From the NCBI GenBank assembly GCA_037367405.1, contig JAZKJV010011615.1, forward strand, positions 62,001-126,000: DNA of 64,000 nucleotides, in the 5' to 3' direction. The notes beneath the pieces are model-generated. The model was given only the letters and a program-made list of their open reading frames with translations, was not told the DNA's origin and did no database searches. The translations under genes were made by a program, and so were the position numbers. The stretch is from Ottelia alismoides. Lineage: Eukaryota > Streptophyta > Magnoliopsida > Alismatales > Hydrocharitaceae. Position 1 is the first letter of the stretch; each line of letters opens with the position of its first letter. Positions 1-8,270 of the stretch are shown in pieces.

Positions 1-501
1 ATTGATCATTCGGAGAAGATTGGTCGCTTACTTGGCGTAGCCGAGAACATACGACCAATTGAAACCGGAAAGCAGACCGAAGCCGGCAGACGTGGAATAC
101 TGCCAGTCGAGTCAGTTCCTCTTGGACAGCAACTTTGGCAACTCGACTTCCGCGAGCATGACGTATACCTCTTGGTAAACGACTCCGTCGACGGTCTCTC
201 AGAGCGAATGCGATCTGATCCGATGATCTATTCGCTAGTCTATCCAGAGGTCATTCGGCAGATACTTGCCAGAGCAATTGAGCAGAATATCGATCTGGAA
301 GAGGCCGACGAAAGATGGCCATACCTTTGGCTGGCATTTGGGAAAAATCTACACCCTGCGCGTGAAAAGCCACCATCACCAGATGACGAAGAAACGAAGG
401 ATGATTGGATCGAGCAAGTCGTCGCAGGATTCTGCCAGATGCATTCGCTGCGGGACAAATATGCTATGGCTATAACACGATCAGATTCGGCAGGAGATTG
501 A
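1..501 (+). CDS. Unknown protein, 5' end outside window
   Basis: The reading frame is open from base 1 to the TGA at 499-501, giving at least 166 residues, so the start lies upstream of the window. The visible part is acidic in its second half and mostly helical by composition, with a PPSPDDEETKDDW linker near the end. No catalytic motif or membrane segment is seen. It sits one base before the next gene, so the two are almost certainly one operon. Function not recognised; proximity to a helicase-nuclease fusion suggests a defence-type neighbourhood, which is inference only. Confidence 0.6.
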   Translation: MDHSEKIGRLLGVAENIRPIETGKQTEAGRRGILPVESVPLGQQLWQLDFREHDVYLLVNDSVDGLSERMRSDPMIYSLVYPEVIRQILARAIEQNIDLEEADERWPYLWLAFGKNLHPAREKPPSPDDEETKDDWIEQVVAGFCQMHSLRDKYAMAITRSDSAGD

Positions 502-502
502 A

Positions 503-1228
503 TTGGAACTGCGTAGATTTAATAGAAGAGGAATCGATACATTTCGAGAGATACTCTCAAGCTGTAGGGAGTTTCCCAGTGCTTACGTACCAGTTCTATT
601 GCTTGACGACCGAAAGTTGACCGAAGTATTCGCGCCGACGCTGGAAGTCGATCGTATAGCGTTTAGTACAAAGCGAGATGCAGCACTCTATCTGAACCAA
701 TTACTTCGCCATATTCCAAAGCAAGACCTACTGAACGACGCAGGAATGTGGAGTTGGCTTTCGCTTTTCTACTTTGATATCGTCTGTCCTGTGCAGAATG
801 GTGAGCGGAAGGTCCGTAACGACTATACGTACATCTTCGAACCGAAAAGTAGCCGTCACTTCTATCGCCACCTCTTGTTTGTGTCGTGGCGAATCCTCGA
901 TATCGCACCGAGCCACAATCGCTTAATGCTCGATACCAGCATTTCATCGTTAGACAAGTTCACATCCGAAGTGATCAAGCGTTTGTACCTTACTCGAATA
1001 CCATGCTTTTTCGAGGTGCTTGATCGCTTGTACTGGGACGAATCAATCGGGCGAGCAAGACCCGGAGTAACGAATTTCGCAAAAGTCACCGCCGGTAATC
1101 TTGCTCATCGATTACCGGTACGAATTCGACAACTTGAAAAGACCTATGATCTGCAATCGCTTACTGCGGATCAGCTAATCGAACTGTTGGGGGAAGAGTT
1201 CAATTTTGATCGTGCTGTCTCAAATTAG
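503..1228 (+). CDS. Hypothetical protein, possibly DUF6339-like
   Basis: A 241-residue protein. The start is taken as TTG at 503 because an AGGAG sits at 492-496, six bases upstream, and the previous gene stops at 501. Visible landmarks are an N-terminal LRRFNRRGIDTFREIL helix, a GMWSWLSLFYFDIVCP segment, and a YRHLLFVSWRI segment. From memory this WSWLSLFYFD...YRHLL pattern resembles a family (I believe DUF6339) found in operons with DNA-modification or restriction genes; I cannot verify that here. No signal peptide or membrane helix. It forms an operon with the gene ending at 501. Catalytic function unknown. Confidence 0.6.
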   Translation: MELRRFNRRGIDTFREILSSCREFPSAYVPVLLLDDRKLTEVFAPTLEVDRIAFSTKRDAALYLNQLLRHIPKQDLLNDAGMWSWLSLFYFDIVCPVQNGERKVRNDYTYIFEPKSSRHFYRHLLFVSWRILDIAPSHNRLMLDTSISSLDKFTSEVIKRLYLTRIPCFFEVLDRLYWDESIGRARPGVTNFAKVTAGNLAHRLPVRIRQLEKTYDLQSLTADQLIELLGEEFNFDRAVSN

Positions 1229-1311
1229 CCTCAGCTAAATCGACAGTTTTCTTATCAACTCTCCCGAATTTTAGGACGGTAACGCGTAACCAGACTAGTC
1301 TAGTCGCAGGT

Positions 1312-1635
1312 TTAACTTTTTTCTTCGCTTTGGATGATCTGAATTGGATTCCAACCGTAATACGAGTAGAGGAATAGGCCTTTGCCCTTACGGTCTGTCA
1401 GTTTCGCTTTAAGATGGAACTTTGTTCCAACTGGATAATCATAAAACAGAGACTCACTACATTCTGTTAGCAAGCCAAATGGGTCGACTCCTCGTCTAGA
1501 GCACTCAGCAATAATCTCCTCTGGCAATGTCTGTGGTATCAGCAGGCTTAGCTGCACCTCACTGCGATGACCGGACGTGTTTTTAAGCCTAAAGCTCTTG
1601 AACCATAGCTTATAGTAGTCTTGATCTAATGCCAT
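1312..1635 (-). CDS. Small hypothetical protein linked to the helicase fusion
   Basis: A 107-residue protein starting at ATG 1635; a TTG at 1671 in the same frame is an alternative start. It overlaps the 3' end of the upstream helicase-fusion gene (stop at 1610) by 26 bases, so translation is probably coupled. The sequence has a beta-rich middle (HRSEVQLSLLIPQTLP) and a C-terminal FLYSYYGWNPIQIIQ strand, and no cysteines suggesting a zinc site apart from two isolated ones. No known domain recognised. The overlap suggests it works with the large nuclease-helicase, perhaps as an accessory or specificity subunit. Confidence 0.5.
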   Translation of the reverse strand: MALDQDYYKLWFKSFRLKNTSGHRSEVQLSLLIPQTLPEEIIAECSRRGVDPFGLLTECSESLFYDYPVGTKFHLKAKLTDRKGKGLFLYSYYGWNPIQIIQSEEKS

Positions 1636-4600
1636 CGTTTTGCGATCTTGATAATTGTGCTTGTCTGACAACGGTTACGAATTCACCGATGATGCGGATA
1701 TCGGTGGCAATCTCTGGATCGAGAACAATTGACGTGAAGTCTGGATTGAGCGGCTGAAGTTCGACCGTGGTGTGTTGCCAGCCGTCATCGGAGCCAGTCT
1801 TCGTCGAGTGGTATCGCTTGATAGTGTATCGACCGCCGTCAATGGGATCGATGTGCGTATTGAGCTGCATTAGTAACAGTTTATTCTGTCGCGAGCCGCC
1901 TGCTATCGGTTTGAAAAGGCACCAGGAACCGCTGGGGATCGTTGGCTCCATAGACTGACCAACGACCTGAGCAACAAACATCCCGCTCTTCAGTTGCTGA
2001 TTTTTGATTGGCGTCCAGCCAATGGGCTCAGGCACGCCTTCTTCGCCCCACGATCCGGCTGCTGCAATCAAGTCGTAAACTGGAACGTGAGTTTTATACT
2101 TTGCAGCTCCCTTGACTCTAGTTGCAACCTCAATCTCTTGAGTCTGTTTAAAGTTCTCGGTTATAGGAGTGCTCGATGGTGCATCAAGCGACGCGTTGCT
2201 TGGTGCGACTTGCCATTGATCGTCTAGCTTCCGAAACTTGACTCGAAAATCTGTACCAGGCACGCCAGCATTCGGACCAAACCAGCCACGTAGCAACTCC
2301 GCTAGTTGGTTTCCGTTGGTGCCCACTGGTCTAGCAACGTTGCATGCGACCTTTACAAACTTGAATTCCCATTTCGAACTGTCAGGCAATATAACTTCTA
2401 TGGGACCAACTGGGCGTCCTGGAACTTTCGAAGAGTCCGGCAAGAACAGTATTGGTCGTCCGTTTGCGTGAGAGACTTTTCCTTCGAAAGCAAGTTCTCC
2501 ATCGATTGCTTTTTCCAAGAGCCCACGAGACTTGGCGTATGCGGCCAAACGCCAATCCACTAGCTCTGCAGTCATCGTTTCAAGCGACTCTTGCAGTTCA
2601 GGTGGACATTCTATCATCGACTCAAATCGTTCTCCGTTACGACGAAACCAACGATGCCCGTTCTGTTGATCGGTCCAGCGATCGATGGGCCACTTTGTCC
2701 ACCACTTGGCCCACTGTTCGTCCGACGCGTTTGGGTGGTCCAGCTCGTGTTTGCCTTCTAGCAAGTCGGCTCGAAGAATTGGATGCCTCATCAAAGTGGC
2801 GCGACAATGCTTTGAGAAATCGGGCAGTTGGACATGTCCAAACAATTGCTGCTGATCTAGTAGGACCCGCAACACGATCATCTTGTAGGACTTATTGAGG
2901 CTTGTCGTTTGAATGGTTTTGAGCCACTGACCGAATAGTCCAATCGCATTCTTTTCTGTGCCAGAGAGGTCTCCCTGCTTGTCTACGAAGTCGAACCAAG
3001 AGCCGTCTGCTTGGCAAACAACATTGGGAAGGTAGCCTCGCGCGAAAAGTTCCGAAGGCGATGGACGACGCCCGAGCTCGTCTCGCAACGCTCTATAGGC
3101 TTCGATGCCGGCCTTCGAGCCGCTGGGAATGAATTGCTTCAGTAGATCTTGAGCAGCCAATTCAATATCGAGTAGGCAGCCGGGTGGCAGTTCTGGCTGA
3201 TGGCCATCCAAAAGACGCTTTAGATTGCTCCAGTTCGCGTCTTTACCGGTGAGTGACAAGAGGTGCAATATTCTCTGAGCGAAAATACGGTGATTGCCGA
3301 CGAAGTCGATGACTAGCAACCTAGACTTACCCTCGGCGGCGCGTAACCCGCGACCGAGTTGTTGCAGAAAGATAACTTTGGATTCAGTTGGCCGCAGGAA
3401 AACCACTCGGTCTACCGTCGGAATGTCCAGGCCTTCATTGAACATATCCACTACGCACAGCGCTTGGATCACTCCATTGCGGAGGTCCTCTAGCGCTTGT
3501 CCGCAGCTATCACTCTCATTTCCTGAGAAGACTGCTGCGGCATTCATATTGTTACTTCGCAGCCAATCGCGTGTGAAAATTGCATGGCGTCGGGAAACGC
3601 AGAATACGATTGTTTTCTCGGCAGGATGCTCAATCATGGCCTGCAACAGTCTCTGCATACGCTGGCTGTCTTCGACGCGTTTCTCCAATTCCTCGATTTC
3701 GAAACGTCCGTTTCGCCAGGGAATCTGTCTAAAGTCAACAGTATCCTTCAGTCCGATATAGTGAAATGGCACTAGCGATTCTTCATGAATACCGTCGCCA
3801 ATAGAAGCATGATGGGCAAGGTTGTCATCAAAGATAGCTGCAACATCAACGCCGTCGGTACGCTCTGGAGTTGCTGTAAGACCAAGGATAAAGCCGCAAT
3901 TCAGATGCGACATCACTCGCCTATAACTTGGTGCTTCAGCATGATGCACTTCGTCGATCACAACGTAGTCGAAATGTTTAGAGGATATTCGTTTCAGGCC
4001 TTCCGGACGAGCTAACTTCTGTATCGATGCAATCACCAAGCTGCCCGACAGATCGCTTCGATCACCAATGTACCAGCTTGATCTACCTTCACCGAAAGTT
4101 GAATCTAGCAATAGCGATAAGGCTGACTCCGCTTGAGCCAAAATCTGTCCGCGATGTGCGATGACAAGAACTCGTGGGCGACGATCCAACATTTTCCCGA
4201 CCTGGCACACATCAAACGCAGCGAGCCAAGTCTTCCCCATTCCAGTTGCCACCGCAACCAACGCTCGGCTGTAGCCACTTTCACGGATTCGAGCCAATGA
4301 TTCCAAAGCTATCTTCTGCCAAGGTCTAGGCTGAGGAATGAACGGTACATCTTGCGACTCAGGCTCGAACTTAGCCTTTCGGTACTTTGCAGCATGAGCT
4401 TCGTATTGAGTGACGATCGCTTCGGTAAGGTCAGCGCTCAACTGCCATAAAGCATTGAACTCTCGCTCAAAATCACTTGGAATTCCTGAGTGCTCAAGGC
4501 TGCTAAAGAGTAGATTCCATTCGATGCCAGTTTCGAGGGCTGGCCGAGACAGATTGCTACTTCCAACCGCCACGAAGGCCCCTAGTTGATCAACGATTCG

Positions 4601-5365
4601 CCAGGCTTTGGGATGAAAAGATTCGGGCTTCGAGGTAAGCTGCTCGCACTGGACTAAGCGAACATTTAGGCAACCACTGTAATCTGAATCTTGCTTGACT
4701 AAATCTTGCCATCCGAGCAGCCGTCTTAGTGCTTTTGGATCAGAGATGTAAAGGTAGTCGCTGACAAGTATTCGCAACGTCGCCTGATTTCTGATCGCAT
4801 CGAACAAACGAGCCTCAATCACTTGCAGCCCACTTTGCTGAACGAACGATGCCAAGACGTCAACCAGTTTCGCACCGATCAATCGGTTCGATAGATGGTC
4901 CCAGAGTTTCGAGTTTGGATAACCGGTCGTCAGTCGTAGGCTACTCGCGTTGGATCCAACTGCAGAATCTCGATAACTTGTAGAGGAAAGATAGTTGCCC
5001 TTTTCTGGAATGACATGCCGAACGCCTCCACGTGGATCATCCATGTCACCGTCGTATCGAGGTATGACATGGACATGTAAGTGCATTACTGTCTGCCCGG
5101 CTGAGGCGCCTGAGTTGAATCCGACGTTGTAACCGGTCGGCTTGGGGTTCAGAGTTTGATCAAGGTATTTCTTGACCAGATTCACCAAATCCATCACTGC
5201 GGATTGCTCGGCGGGTGAAGCGTCGAACCAAGTTGCGACCAGGCGTTTGGTTATGACAAGGGTATGCCCTGGGCTTACCGGGAATCCATCCAAAACTGAA
5301 AATGCGAGCGTATTGGAAAGTATCCAATCTGAATGCTCGATCTCTAGAAACGGGCTACTATGCAT
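1610..5365 (-). CDS. HIT / PLD nuclease / SF2 helicase / S24 peptidase fusion
   Basis: A 1251-residue multidomain protein with an intact frame. Residues about 5-105 form a HIT domain with the HLHVHVIP histidine triad (95-102). Residues about 150-310 form a phospholipase-D-type nuclease domain with HPK at 251-253 followed by GSSN at 268-271. Residues about 340-720 are an SF2 helicase with Walker A ATGMGKT (373-379), DEVH (471-474), LTATP (496-500) and QQLGRGLR motif VI. A following region with LNKSYKM resembles DUF3427, which often follows PLD helicases. The C-terminus is an S24/LexA-like serine peptidase with GQSMEP (Ser1138) and Lys1183 in YTIKRY, so the Ser-Lys pair is present. PLD-helicase proteins are typical restriction or phage-defence factors; the added S24 domain suggests a damage- or trigger-responsive release step. 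Role inferred. Confidence 0.85.
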   Translation of the reverse strand: MHSSPFLEIEHSDWILSNTLAFSVLDGFPVSPGHTLVITKRLVATWFDASPAEQSAVMDLVNLVKKYLDQTLNPKPTGYNVGFNSGASAGQTVMHLHVHVIPRYDGDMDDPRGGVRHVIPEKGNYLSSTSYRDSAVGSNASSLRLTTGYPNSKLWDHLSNRLIGAKLVDVLASFVQQSGLQVIEARLFDAIRNQATLRILVSDYLYISDPKALRRLLGWQDLVKQDSDYSGCLNVRLVQCEQLTSKPESFHPKAWRIVDQLGAFVAVGSSNLSRPALETGIEWNLLFSSLEHSGIPSDFEREFNALWQLSADLTEAIVTQYEAHAAKYRKAKFEPESQDVPFIPQPRPWQKIALESLARIRESGYSRALVAVATGMGKTWLAAFDVCQVGKMLDRRPRVLVIAHRGQILAQAESALSLLLDSTFGEGRSSWYIGDRSDLSGSLVIASIQKLARPEGLKRISSKHFDYVVIDEVHHAEAPSYRRVMSHLNCGFILGLTATPERTDGVDVAAIFDDNLAHHASIGDGIHEESLVPFHYIGLKDTVDFRQIPWRNGRFEIEELEKRVEDSQRMQRLLQAMIEHPAEKTIVFCVSRRHAIFTRDWLRSNNMNAAAVFSGNESDSCGQALEDLRNGVIQALCVVDMFNEGLDIPTVDRVVFLRPTESKVIFLQQLGRGLRAAEGKSRLLVIDFVGNHRIFAQRILHLLSLTGKDANWSNLKRLLDGHQPELPPGCLLDIELAAQDLLKQFIPSGSKAGIEAYRALRDELGRRPSPSELFARGYLPNVVCQADGSWFDFVDKQGDLSGTEKNAIGLFGQWLKTIQTTSLNKSYKMIVLRVLLDQQQLFGHVQLPDFSKHCRATLMRHPILRADLLEGKHELDHPNASDEQWAKWWTKWPIDRWTDQQNGHRWFRRNGERFESMIECPPELQESLETMTAELVDWRLAAYAKSRGLLEKAIDGELAFEGKVSHANGRPILFLPDSSKVPGRPVGPIEVILPDSSKWEFKFVKVACNVARPVGTNGNQLAELLRGWFGPNAGVPGTDFRVKFRKLDDQWQVAPSNASLDAPSSTPITENFKQTQEIEVATRVKGAAKYKTHVPVYDLIAAAGSWGEEGVPEPIGWTPIKNQQLKSGMFVAQVVGQSMEPTIPSGSWCLFKPIAGGSRQNKLLLMQLNTHIDPIDGGRYTIKRYHSTKTGSDDGWQHTTVELQPLNPDFTSIVLDPEIATDIRIIGEFVTVVRQAQLSRSQNDGIRSRLL

Positions 5366-5546
5366 ACTGGGCGAAGCGTGTGACGGGATGCACTTTGAGG
5401 ATGCGAATTTGGTCGTGTATCATCATAGTTACGAGACGCATAAGGAATATAATTGTAGCAAAGCGATCTGTTACTCATACAGGCTAAGCTGGGATGTGCG
5501 ATTAGTGCTGGGCTATGCAGAAAACCGTTGAGGAATCGATCTTCTT

Positions 5547-6014
5547 ATGGCAGCGGTAGAATTGGTTACTGGTGATTTGCTTGACCAAGATGTTGAGGTA
5601 ATCGTCAATGCTTGGAATCGGAACATCATTCCGTGGTGGCTTTTGATACCTCAGGGCGTTTCGGGAGCGATCAAAAAGCGGGCTGGTTAACAGCCTTTTC
5701 GTGAGGTTGCCAAATGTGGTCCGATCCCGTTGGGTGGCGCAGTTTTAACTAGTGCGGGTCGTTTGCCTTTTAAGGGTATTGTCCACGTGGCAGGTATTAG
5801 CATGTGGTGGCGATCATCCGATTTTTCGATTCGTGAGTCATGCCGAAATGCGTTGCGAATTGCCAGAGAACACTCGTTCGCATCGATTGCCTTTCCGCTC
5901 ATCGGCGCAGGAACAGGAGGTGGATCGATGGAGAAGGTAGAGAAGCTAATGCTCGATCAGCTCGGCATGGAGGAATTCAGTGGCCGAGTCGTCGTTGTCC
6001 GGTACAAGAAGTAG
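5547..6014 (+). pseudogene. Macro-domain (ADP-ribose-binding) gene with nonsense codon
   Basis: The frame from ATG 5547 to TAG 6012-6014 encodes a macro domain: VTGDLLDQDVEVIVNAWNRN near the start, then GVSGAIKKRAG, GPIPLGGAVLTSAGRL and FPLIGAGTGGG, which are the ADP-ribose loops. A single in-frame TAA at 5688-5690 cuts it after about 47 codons, exactly between KKRAG and the PFREVAKCG segment; the frame is otherwise continuous. A one-base change would turn TAA into a tyrosine codon. The protein would hydrolyse or bind ADP-ribose derivatives. It lies 11 bases before the broken methyltransferase gene, so both were one operon. Inactive unless the stop is suppressed or is a sequence error. Confidence 0.8.
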
Positions 6015-6025
6015 ATGGGGCTTCA

Positions 6026-6626
6026 ATGAATACTAAGCGCCTGCTGAATGCCGCGGAGCTAGAGGACTCACCAGTCGTTGCCAATTGCTCCATGAATCGA
6101 GAGAGAACTGCGGGGTACAAATGGTTACGAAGTGGAAGTGGGTTTTGATCCACTGGAATGGTTGCAAGGACGTCTGGCGAAAAAGAGTACAGTTCGTTGG
6201 CTGGACCTTTGTTGCGGCAGCGGAAAGGCTTTGATGCAAGCCGCTATGGCGTGCGAGAGTATCAGGGGTGGGACGGTCAGTATCACAGGCGTTGATTTAG
6301 TGGGTATGTTCTTGCCCAACCAAGCGACCCATCTAAGGCTAGTGCAGTGTTCCGTTTTTGATTACCAACCGACCGAGCGATTCGACTTAATCACCTGTGT
6401 ACATGGGCTTCACTATCTTGGAGACAAGTTGGAAGCGATAAGGCTCGCGGCGTCTTGGCTAGTCAACGATGGCCTGTTCGCAGCGAACCTAGACTCTGGT
6501 AACTTGTGTCTGTCGGAAGCAGGTAAAGGCCAACGCAAGATTGTGCGTTTCCTTCGCGATGAGGGATTCGAATACGTTGCGGCTGGAATTCCCCACGAAA
6601 AGTTGACAGAGATCCTCATAAGTTAA
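6026..6626 (+). pseudogene. Class I SAM methyltransferase, frameshifted
   Basis: ATG 6026 opens a frame with LLNAAELEDSPVVANCSMNRE, the usual N-terminus of a family of small SAM methyltransferases. That frame runs off to a stop at 6148. The catalytic part continues one frame later, with motif I as LDLCCGSGKAL, then DLITCVHGLHYL (motif IV region) to the stop at 6626. The junction is the GGGG run at 6112-6115, where one G too many explains the shift. An internal GTG at 6132 would give a 164-residue protein missing the N-terminus but keeping the SAM site. Substrate unknown. It is followed by an IS3 element, consistent with a decaying locus. Confidence 0.75.
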
Positions 6627-6690
6627 TTGGGTAAAAAGTAGTGATTGAGGTGGGTTGCTCGGAATCCACCAACAAAGGCAGGGGCCAAGA

Positions 6691-6799
6691 AATCTAAGCC
6701 TTCTTTGTCACCATTCGTCACTCACCATGCGCTCCGCTCGAAGACTCGCTGCGCCGAGGTGAGTGAGCGACGAATGGCTCCGACGAAGGCAGATTTCAA
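6691..6799. repeat. Long imperfect inverted repeat at IS3 end
   Basis: The left arm (about 6691-6732) and right arm (about 6748-6799) are complementary over roughly 40 bases with small gaps: AAATCT, GCCTTC, CCATTCGTC and ACTCACC blocks recur in order on the opposite strand. The right arm overlaps the last codons of the transposase ORF B. The structure spans the likely left end of the IS3 element and may act as a terminator-like hairpin or mark a second nested end. Confidence 0.6.
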
Positions 6800-7680
6800 G
6801 CGGACTGATTTAATTCGAGCAATTTGATTATCTCGAATTGGACAGGACTCATAAAGCCAAGTGATGAGTGTAATCGAATCGAATTGTAGAATCGCTCGAT
6901 GTAATCAATCACAGCTCGGACGGCCTGTTCATGTGACTCGTATCGTTGCTGACGAACCTCCTCGACTTTGAAGCTCTTGAAAAAACTTTCCATTGGAGCA
7001 TTGTCGTAACAATTGCCCTTTCGACTCATGCTTTGCAAAAAACCGCACTCTGACAACCGAGATCGAAACGCTTCGCTGGCGAACTGAGAACCGCGATCAG
7101 AGTGCACAATAAGTCCTTCGTCAGGCTGCCTGAGCGCGATAGCCTGATTGAGCGCGCAGAGCGCAAGCTGCGAATCAATTGCCTGGCTAGCAGCCCATCC
7201 AACGATACGTCTGGAGAAGAGATCTTGAATGGAACAAAGATAAGTAAAGCCTTCTCTGAGAGGAATGTAAGTGAAATCTGTGAGCCAAACGCGATTCATG
7301 TTTGAGCAAGTAAAACACTGGTTCAAACGATTAGGAGCGATTGGCAAGCCATGCTTAGAATCGGTAGTAGTCACTCGATACTTTTTCGAGCGTTGAGCAC
7401 GAATACCAGCCTGCTTCATCAGCCGAGCCACAGTGTTTTCGCAACATGAAATATCTTGCTTTAGAATCTCTTTGTGCATGCGAGGTGATCCATAATCGTC
7501 GTGACGATACAAGGCGTGAATACGTTTGATTTGACTAACGATAGCCTGTTGCTTTTCAGTTCGAGCTGAAGGAGTTTGATCTAACCACTGGTAGTAGCCT
7601 TGCCGCGAGACTTCCAAAACGCGACATTGAAGATCAATCGGCCAAAGCTGTCGATTCTGGTGAATGAACTGAAACCTCAA
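6796..7680 (-). CDS. IS3-family transposase OrfB (DDE integrase core)
   Basis: 294 residues from TTG 7680. It has the HTH_21-like RIHALYRHDDYGSPRMH region and the retroviral-integrase-type catalytic core: LTDFTYIP (first Asp), HSDRGSQF (second Asp) and NAPMESFFKSFK (Glu). It ends with the typical FYNSIRLHSSLGFMSP. Independent initiation is weak; the product is normally made as an OrfAB fusion by -1 frameshifting at the A7 run at 7710-7716, which places orfA exactly into this frame. It cuts and joins IS ends. Confidence 0.95.
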   Translation of the reverse strand: MRFQFIHQNRQLWPIDLQCRVLEVSRQGYYQWLDQTPSARTEKQQAIVSQIKRIHALYRHDDYGSPRMHKEILKQDISCCENTVARLMKQAGIRAQRSKKYRVTTTDSKHGLPIAPNRLNQCFTCSNMNRVWLTDFTYIPLREGFTYLCSIQDLFSRRIVGWAASQAIDSQLALCALNQAIALRQPDEGLIVHSDRGSQFASEAFRSRLSECGFLQSMSRKGNCYDNAPMESFFKSFKVEEVRQQRYESHEQAVRAVIDYIERFYNSIRLHSSLGFMSPVQFEIIKLLELNQSA

Positions 7681-7967
7681 GTGCTTTCCTTGGCAAAGAA
7701 GGCCGCTGCTTTTTTTAAGATTTCTTTCTCCATGCGAAGCTGTCGATTCTCTTCGCGCAGGCGTTTTAGCTCGGCCTCCATAGCTGGACTATTTTGAACC
7801 TCTGCAGACAGCGTTCCATCAGCTTCGAAGGCCTTGCGCCAGTTGTGAATCAAGTTGTCACGGATCCCTAGATCGCGAGCAACTTGGCAATAGGACAGGC
7901 CTTGTTCAACAACCTTTTTGACTGCAGCTAGCTTGTACTCTCGACTATAAACTCGTCGCTTTGACAT
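7677..7967 (-). CDS. IS3-family transposase OrfA (HTH)
   Basis: 96 residues from ATG 7967. The N-terminal half is a helix-turn-helix (YSREYKLAAVKKVVEQG, LSYCQVARDLGIRDNLIHNW) that binds the IS ends; the C-terminal half is a leucine-zipper-like coiled coil (AELKRLREENRQLRMEKEIL). It overlaps orfB by four bases. The slippery A7 lies in the ILKKAAAFF codons. OrfA alone usually dampens transposition. Confidence 0.95.
   Translation of the reverse strand: MSKRRVYSREYKLAAVKKVVEQGLSYCQVARDLGIRDNLIHNWRKAFEADGTLSAEVQNSPAMEAELKRLREENRQLRMEKEILKKAAAFFAKEST
7710..7716 (-). other. Programmed -1 frameshift site of IS3 element
   Basis: A run of seven A on the minus strand followed by GC. Slipping back one base here moves the orfA frame into the orfB frame and reads through to the integrase core without a stop. 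This is the classic A6G/A7 arrangement of IS3-family elements. Confidence 0.8.
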
Positions 7968-8270
7968 GATCCATCCTCCGTCAGTATTCTGACATGTGGT
8001 GAGTCACTGTCTACTGAACTTGGGGAACTTCAGGCCTAAGCATTTGCTGAAGCTTACCGGTCACAGGCAGTTCAACATTCCCTTCACGTTTTGTGGAGCC
8101 GACGATTCGGCTCAAGATTACCACATCACACGAAAATCGTTGCGGGTACTGATTGCGTTATGTATATTCAAGCTTGCTAGAGTCGAGTGAAGCAATAAGC
8201 GCAGGCTCCGCATTTATTCCTAAAAGGTCAACCTTGATTGTTTTTCGGACCTTTCCGCACTGGATTCATC

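Larger units (their letters stand above)
6718..8006 (-). mobile_element. IS3-family insertion sequence (IS150-like)
   Basis: An element of about 1.29 kb carrying orfA and orfB on the minus strand. Proposed ends are TCACTCACCATG at 6718-6729 and, reverse-complemented, TGACTCACCACATG at 7993-8006, which are imperfect inverted repeats. The right end finishes in CA as expected for the family; the left begins TC rather than TG. I see no convincing target duplication (TCG versus CTG flanking), so the ends are approximate. Both ORFs are intact and the three DDE acidic residues are present, so the element may be active. It inserted just downstream of the broken methyltransferase gene. Confidence 0.8.

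Noticed and set aside
2452..2898. 148-residue plus-strand frame
   Set aside because: It is antisense to the intact helicase fusion, has no recognisable sequence, and shows no ribosome site.
1610..5365. Prophage repressor, because of the S24 domain
   Set aside because: There is no HTH and no phage gene nearby; the S24 domain is at the end of a nuclease-helicase.
7996..8190. 64-residue ORF beside the IS end
   Set aside because: It starts within the IS terminal repeat and has no family signal.
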